Source: an uncultured Collinsella sp. (GTDB taxonomy: Bacteria > Actinomycetota > Coriobacteriia > Coriobacteriales > Coriobacteriaceae). Taken from it: a stretch of 9,779 bases of DNA. The notes beneath the pieces are model-generated. The model saw only the letters and a list, made by a program, of their open reading frames with translations. It had not been told where the DNA came from and ran no database searches. This document shows positions 6,345 to 9,779 of this stretch, piece after piece. The translations under genes were made by a program, and so were the position numbers. The stretch lies in contig CABTZM010000061.1 in the NCBI GenBank assembly GCA_902489295.1, positions 1-9,779 on the forward strand, read 5' to 3'. The number at the start of each line of letters is the position of its first letter. Position 1 is the first letter of the stretch.

Positions 6345-7556
6345 TTAAAGAGAGAATAGGCGTGCAGTGACCGTCTCTGGTATACCCTGGCTGTTGCGCA
6401 CCGTGGCGTACGTAAGGAATGAGTCCGATTTTCCCGCCGTAGCTGGATAATCGCCATACTCCAAAGCGCGGTCGGGCGACAGCAGCGAGCCATAGGTCTT
6501 GGCAGAGGTGTCGATCAGGAAATGCGACGCCTGTACCTTAACAAGGTATTTATTCTTCTTGCCAGCCGCACATGCGAGCGGCTCGCGTGACAGGAAGAGG
6601 TACGGCCCTCCTTCATTACCGATATACGTGCCCATATTGCCCAGGCTGCCCACGCCACTATAGGCCGCCTCGATAGAAAACACGAAGGTATCGCCCATAT
6701 ATACGGCCTCGAAAGGCAAAACTGACGAAGGAAGGACCAACTGGGCACGCTTGGTGTTGTTGCCGTCGGTCAGATCGATTGCCGTTATGCCGTAGTAGAC
6801 GCCCTCGTCGTTGCGGACACGCGGCGAGATGGTCAAAATGCCGTCGCTCGCGCGCGGGGCCGATGCAAAGCGGCCCGTCGATTTCCAAATTGTCTCGGCC
6901 TTGGATTCATCAAGTGAGCGACGATAGCAAAACGAATCGCTACTCGTTTTATTGCCACCTGCCGAGGGCATTTTATACCAGATGACTGATGACCCGAACG
7001 CCGTAAACAGCGGCGGATCATAGTCCTTGCCACCTCGATCGAGCTCAACCACGTCGCCAGAGAGCGAAGCGCCCGACAGATTTTGAGCGTAGAGCTTCCA
7101 CGATGAACTGGCAAAGTTCATCTCAACCCACGCAAACACGCCGTCGCCGGCACGGACATCGTAAAAAGCATATCCCGTGCCCTCGATAGGATTCTCAATT
7201 AATGTGGTAAGCGAGCCATCGCCCAGGTTGAGCACACCGAGTGTGTTGGCGTGCAGTGCCGATGCGGGCGCCATCATTGCCGCAGCATAGTCACCATCGC
7301 AGTAGTACAGCAACGTGCCCAGCGGCAGCGTCCACGATGCCGCCGGCTCAAGATCGATGTCAACTGCCTCGTACTCATCAGTGATCGAGACAATCTTCGA
7401 ATCGTCCTTGATAACCTGCGGCTCGCCAGCGGCATCATCACTGGTGCCTGTTTTTTTCGAACATCCGGCAAGCACCGTGGCAGCGCCCGCGGCAGCTCCA
7501 CCGAGCACAAAGCCGCGACGCGATATTCCGTTCTTGATGTGGTCGGCGATACCCAT
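6345..7556 (-). CDS. Tat-exported lipoprotein of unknown function
   Basis: 403 aa from the ATG at 7556. The N-terminus has a twin-arginine motif (SRRGFVLG, Arg13-Arg14), a short Ala/Gly-rich hydrophobic stretch and a lipobox LAGC. Cys32 would be lipidated and the protein anchored outside the membrane. A Ser/Thr/Asp-rich linker (~35-55) leads into a ~350-residue domain of alternating short hydrophobic strands and polar loops with several Trp and Tyr, resembling a repeated beta-sheet or propeller protein. That fold is a guess. Tat export hints at folding before export. The ATG overlaps the stop of the preceding TSCPD gene (TAATG), so translation is coupled; an upstream reading to 7610 would run inside that gene and lacks a ribosome site. 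I do not recognise the family. Confidence 0.85.
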   Translation of the reverse strand: MGIADHIKNGISRRGFVLGGAAAGAATVLAGCSKKTGTSDDAAGEPQVIKDDSKIVSITDEYEAVDIDLEPAASWTLPLGTLLYYCDGDYAAAMMAPASALHANTLGVLNLGDGSLTTLIENPIEGTGYAFYDVRAGDGVFAWVEMNFASSSWKLYAQNLSGASLSGDVVELDRGGKDYDPPLFTAFGSSVIWYKMPSAGGNKTSSDSFCYRRSLDESKAETIWKSTGRFASAPRASDGILTISPRVRNDEGVYYGITAIDLTDGNNTKRAQLVLPSSVLPFEAVYMGDTFVFSIEAAYSGVGSLGNMGTYIGNEGGPYLFLSREPLACAAGKKNKYLVKVQASHFLIDTSAKTYGSLLSPDRALEYGDYPATAGKSDSFLTYATVRNSQGIPETVTARLFSL

Positions 7557-7819
7557 TAGGCGATCTCGGCGCGAGCGGCCTCGATAGCGCGCGTAAGCTG
7601 ATCGGCGCAAGAGGTCTTCTTCATGCCGCAGGTATTGCCGGCAAGAACCTCGATCACACGGTCAGCAGGAGCGCCCTCGACCAGTTTGGAGATGGCCTTG
7701 AGGTTGCCATCGCAGCCGCCGGTAAACTCAACGCCCAGCACCTTGCTGCCGTCATCGGAAAGGTCAAGGTGAATATTGCGAGAGCATACACCCTGCGGCT
7801 TGTAATCAAACGAAATCAT
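7556..7819 (-). CDS. small four-cysteine TSCPD-domain protein (TIGR03905-like)
   Basis: 87 aa with exactly four cysteines: Cys12 (GVCSRNI), Cys36 (GGCDGNL), Cys64 (NTCGMKKT) and Cys71 (TSCADQL). The order and spacing match the small TSCPD proteins known as the TIGR03905 four-Cys family; the T-S-C-P-D motif reads TSCAD here. Related domains occur at the C-terminus of some class II ribonucleotide reductases and are thought to bind metal, but no activity is established for the stand-alone form. A strong GAGGGG site lies 5 nt upstream of the ATG. It is first in a two-gene unit, overlapping the lipoprotein gene by 1 nt. Cytoplasmic; no signal or membrane segment. Confidence 0.88.
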   Translation of the reverse strand: MISFDYKPQGVCSRNIHLDLSDDGSKVLGVEFTGGCDGNLKAISKLVEGAPADRVIEVLAGNTCGMKKTSCADQLTRAIEAARAEIA

Positions 7820-7853
7820 GCGATCCCCTCTCAGAATGTTATTCGAGACGACT

Positions 7854-7880
7854 ATTATCCCCGTCTTTCCCTAAATGCAA
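7854..7880 (-). promoter_or_regulatory. candidate promoter of the TSCPD-lipoprotein unit
   Basis: On the minus strand TTGCAT (7880-7875) is followed after 15 bp by GATAAT (7859-7854), about 35 nt before the start codon. The -10 is good (one mismatch) but the spacing is short. It lies just after the purB-end hairpin, which is a sensible place for a new transcript. Confidence 0.35.
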
Positions 7881-7883
7881 CGA

Positions 7884-7921
7884 GGCGCTTTGCCGGCAAC
7901 ACACATTACCAGCAAAGCGCC
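7884..7921 (-). terminator. strong hairpin after purB, likely transcription end
   Basis: A perfect 10-bp stem GGCGCTTTGC/GCAAAGCGCC continues inward with GGTAA/TTGCC around a 6-nt loop. It begins ~26 nt after the purB stop. The minus strand after it reads TCGTTGCATTT rather than a T-run, so termination may be imperfect or depend on a factor. Confidence 0.55.
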
Positions 7922-7947
7922 CTAAAAAGCTAACGTTATGCCCGAAC

Positions 7948-9294
7948 CTACTCGAAGCTCAGCTGCTCCAGACGATCAAAGACCGTGTCGATGCGGGTGA
8001 GGAAGTCCCACGGATCAAAGATCTCGTCGAGCTTCTCCTGGCTGACGGTGCAGCGCGGGTCGGCCTCGAGACGCTCCTTAAAGGTGGGGCCGGAGACACA
8101 ATCCTGCACCTCGCGCCAGGTTGCCATGGCGTTCTCCTGCACAATGGCGTACGCGTCCTCGCGGGTGATGCCCGTGTCGACGAGGGCCAGCAGCACCTTG
8201 GAGGAGAAGATGAGGCCGCGGGTCTTATTGAGGTTGGCCATCATGCGGGCAGGGTACAGCTGCAGGCCGTCGATAACGCGGATGAGGCACTGGAACATGT
8301 GGTCGAGGGCGATGAAGCTGTCGGCCTGGGCGACACGCTCGGCAGAGGAGTGCGAAATGTCACGCTCGTGCCACAGGGCGACGTTATCGAAGGCAACCTG
8401 GGCGTTGGACTTCACGACGCGCGACAGACCGCAGACCTTCTCCATGGTGATCGGGTTGCGCTTGTGCGGCATGGCGGAGCTGCCCTTTTGACCCTTGCGG
8501 AACGGCTCCTCGGCCTCGAGCGTATCGGTCTTCTGCAGATTGCGAACCTCGGTAGCGATGCGCTCGCAGGTGGCCGCGGTGGTGGCGAGAACGCCGGCGA
8601 GATAGGCGTGATGGTCGCGGCTGATAACCTGCGTGGACAGCGGGTCGTGAACCAGACCCAGGTGCTCGCAGACATACTCCTCGACAAACGGTTCGATGGA
8701 GCTGTACGTGCCAACAGCGCCCGAGATGGCACCGAAGGCAACATTCTTGCGGGCGTCCTCAAGGCGATCCAGATCGCGCTTGAGTTCCCAGGCCCAAGAG
8801 CCGAACTTCATGCCGAAGGTCATCGGCTCGGCGTGGATGCCATGAGTGCGGCCGGCACAGAGCGTGTTGCGCTCCTCAAAGGCGCGACGCTTGCAAATCT
8901 CGCCGAGCTTCTTGACGTCCTCGATGATCAGGTCGCAGGCCTGGGTGAGCTGGTAGCACAGAGCCGTGTCGCCCAGATCGGAGCTGGTCATGCCATAGTG
9001 AACCCAGCGGCTGGGCTTGGGGTCGCCCTCGGGAACATCGGCATCGATGTACTCCTTCATGTTGGTCAGGAAGGCGATGACGTCGTGGCGCGTGACCTCC
9101 TCGATCTCGTCGACCTTTGCCTTCTCAAAGTTGGCATGGTCGCGGATCCACTGGGCTTCGTCTTTAGAAATGCCGATCTTGCCGAGCTCCGCCTGGGCCT
9201 CGCAGGCCAGGACCTCGATCTCCTGCCAAATGGCATACTTGTTCTCGAGGGAGAAGATATGTCCCATCTCCGGGCGGGTATAGCGATCGATCAT
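7948..9294 (-). CDS. purB: adenylosuccinate lyase
   Basis: Cleaves fumarate from SAICAR (IMP synthesis) and from adenylosuccinate (AMP synthesis) in the cytoplasm; normally a homotetramer. 448 aa from the chosen start, close to the usual bacterial ~430. Family motifs: TRHDV with His70, VHYGMTSSD (98-106), GRTHGIHAEP (148-157, His151/His154), the SRDHHAYL region, and the fumarate-lyase signature GSSAMPHKRNP (271-281) with the catalytic serine loop. WHERDISHSSAERV is also intact. The ATG at 9294 is preferred: AAGGAG lies just before it and the protein then begins MIDRYTRPEM as in relatives; a reading from 9336 adds 14 residues without support. A single-gene transcript is likely, with a candidate -10 at 9339-9344 and a hairpin after the stop. 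Confidence 0.97.
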   Translation of the reverse strand: MIDRYTRPEMGHIFSLENKYAIWQEIEVLACEAQAELGKIGISKDEAQWIRDHANFEKAKVDEIEEVTRHDVIAFLTNMKEYIDADVPEGDPKPSRWVHYGMTSSDLGDTALCYQLTQACDLIIEDVKKLGEICKRRAFEERNTLCAGRTHGIHAEPMTFGMKFGSWAWELKRDLDRLEDARKNVAFGAISGAVGTYSSIEPFVEEYVCEHLGLVHDPLSTQVISRDHHAYLAGVLATTAATCERIATEVRNLQKTDTLEAEEPFRKGQKGSSAMPHKRNPITMEKVCGLSRVVKSNAQVAFDNVALWHERDISHSSAERVAQADSFIALDHMFQCLIRVIDGLQLYPARMMANLNKTRGLIFSSKVLLALVDTGITREDAYAIVQENAMATWREVQDCVSGPTFKERLEADPRCTVSQEKLDEIFDPWDFLTRIDTVFDRLEQLSFE

Positions 9295-9338
9295 AGCGGC
9301 TCCTTTTTGGTTATTGGCACGTTGGTCGTAACTCAACC

Positions 9339-9344
9339 ATTGTA
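9339..9344 (-). promoter_or_regulatory. candidate -10 box for purB
   Basis: The minus strand reads GGTACAAT, the same -10 and preceding GG as the tRNA-Lys promoter. It lies 45 nt before the purB ATG. No recognisable -35 is present at 16-18 bp. No purine riboswitch is visible between it and the gene. Confidence 0.35.
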
Positions 9345-9396
9345 CCGTGCGCGGGTGCGAGTATGGGCAGCAGGCATTAACCTAACATTTTGGAAT

Positions 9397-9448
9397 TGGA
9401 GTGGGCATGAGGACGTCCGCGCATTTGCTTCGCAAATCCGCACCGGCT
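9397..9448 (-). repeat. diverged third copy of the tRNA-Gly tail + hairpin repeat
   Basis: A 52-bp block equal in length to 9528-9579 and differing at only a few positions. On the minus strand it reads a hairpin ATTTGC-GAA-GCAAAT followed by a decayed tRNA-Gly tail ending GCCCACTCCA instead of GCCCGCTCCA. It lies immediately upstream of the purB promoter region. Confidence 0.75.
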
Positions 9449-9527
9449 GCGGTCGATCTCCTCGGATTCACGGAGACGATGGGGAAGACTTTGTTGAATT
9501 GGCCGCCCCAAAGTCTCCCGCGCTCGA
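9449..9527. other. spacer between tRNA-Gly tail copies with an inverted repeat
   Basis: 79 bp without coding potential. It contains an inverted repeat AGACTTTG/CAAAGTCT, bordered by GGGGA on one side and CCC on the other (9481-9519). A smaller TCTCC/GGAGA pair lies at about 9457-9476. No T-run follows on either strand. Confidence 0.45.
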
Positions 9528-9579
9528 TGGAGCGGGCAACGGGACGTCCGCGTATTTGCTTCGCAAATCCGTACCGGCT
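9528..9579 (-). repeat. second copy of the tRNA-Gly tail + hairpin repeat
   Basis: A 52-bp direct repeat of 9397-9448. Its first 18 bases on the plus strand (9528-9545) are identical to the 3' end of tRNA-Gly at 9720-9737, from the encoded CCA into the T-loop. It then diverges into a hairpin ATTTGC-GAA-GCAAAT (minus strand). Not a functional tRNA. Confidence 0.82.
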
Positions 9580-9675
9580 TCAGGCGCCTGCCGGCGCCTT
9601 CGCCTGCTCGCTACAAACGCTTCGCGTTTGTTTTACGCTCGCACCCTGGCGGGTTCGAGTCCCGGCGCTTTATTG
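9580..9675 (-). repeat. hairpin array and inverted T-arm copy beside tRNA-Gly
   Basis: Two strong hairpins lie here: 9582-9599 AGGCGCC/GGCGCCT (4-nt loop) and 9613-9631 ACAAACGC/GCGTTTGT with loop GAA on the minus strand. Positions 9649-9664 are an exact 16-nt inverted copy of the tRNA-Gly T-arm (9732-9747). The stretch aligns with the array next to tRNA-Lys (688-790) in order and motif. No coding sequence is seen. Confidence 0.7.
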
Positions 9676-9708
9676 AAAAAAGCACGGCACCGTGATGGTG
9701 CCGTGCTT
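9676..9708 (-). terminator. Rho-independent terminator of tRNA-Gly
   Basis: On the minus strand a perfect 12-bp stem AAGCACGGCACC/GGTGCCGTGCTT with a 5-nt loop is followed by a T-run. It lies about 12 nt after the tRNA-Gly CCA. It is the strongest terminator in the window. Confidence 0.92.
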
Positions 9709-9719
9709 GTGCTTCTAGC

Positions 9720-9779
9720 TGGAGCGGGCAACGGGACTCGAACCCGCGAGTGTCAGCTTGGGAAGCTGATGCCTTACCA
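9720..9779 (-). tRNA. tRNA-Gly (anticodon CCC), 5' end beyond window
   Basis: The minus strand shows the D-arm end, the anticodon stem TCAGC/GCTGA with loop TTCCCAA (anticodon CCC), T-arm GCGGG-TTCGAGT-CCCGT, acceptor 3' strand TGCCCGC, discriminator T and encoded CCA (9722-9720). About 15 nt of the 5' end are cut off by the right edge. Its 3' tail recurs at 9528 and, diverged, at 9397. Confidence 0.94.

Noticed and set aside
9294..9336. Longer purB N-terminus
   Set aside because: The ribosome site AAGGAG lies inside this extension and directly before the ATG at 9294, and relatives start at the MI(D/E)RY motif.
9295..9338. Purine riboswitch or PurR site before purB
   Set aside because: The leader is too short for a riboswitch and shows no conserved aptamer core or PurBox-like motif that I can recognise.

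Overview
The window looks like a chromosomal segment of a Coriobacteriia member, most likely Collinsella or a close relative. The basis is the 16S rRNA 5' end at the left edge (its opening ~75 bases match what I remember of Collinsella 16S), high-GC codon use with GTG starts, and tRNAs with encoded CCA. Species cannot be fixed from the sequence alone. Every gene I can support is on the minus strand, so transcription runs from the right edge to the left.

In transcription order: tRNA-Gly(CCC) (cut by the right edge) and its terminator; a ~310-bp gene-free stretch of tRNA-Gly tail copies and short hairpins; purB (adenylosuccinate lyase); a strong hairpin; a two-gene unit of a small four-cysteine TSCPD protein overlapping by 1 nt a Tat-exported lipoprotein of unknown function; a large hairpin; an OmpR-type response regulator and its histidine kinase; purC (SAICAR synthase); a small basic two-helix membrane protein starting on the base after the purC stop; a terminator; an M29 aminopeptidase; tRNA-Lys(UUU) with its promoter inside the end of the aminopeptidase gene; a tRNA-Lys tail duplication with two near-identical terminators and a hairpin array; a ~525-bp structured leader; and the first ~75 nt of 16S rRNA.

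purC and purB catalyse two nearby steps of IMP synthesis (PurB also acts in AMP synthesis) but are separated here by the signalling and lipoprotein genes. The two-component pair is probably one transcript (11-nt gap). Its signal and targets cannot be read from the sequence.

The most unusual feature is the matching architecture beside both tRNA genes. In each, the tRNA 3' tail (T-loop to CCA) is duplicated, a T-arm-like GGGTTCGA-type block lies beyond the terminator, and a run of short perfect hairpins fills the gap. Nearly all of those hairpins have GNA or GNRA loops on the same (minus) strand. The Lys and Gly arrays also align with each other over ~60 bp, which suggests one dispersed element family anchored at tRNA 3' ends. 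No integrase or transposase gene is present in the window.
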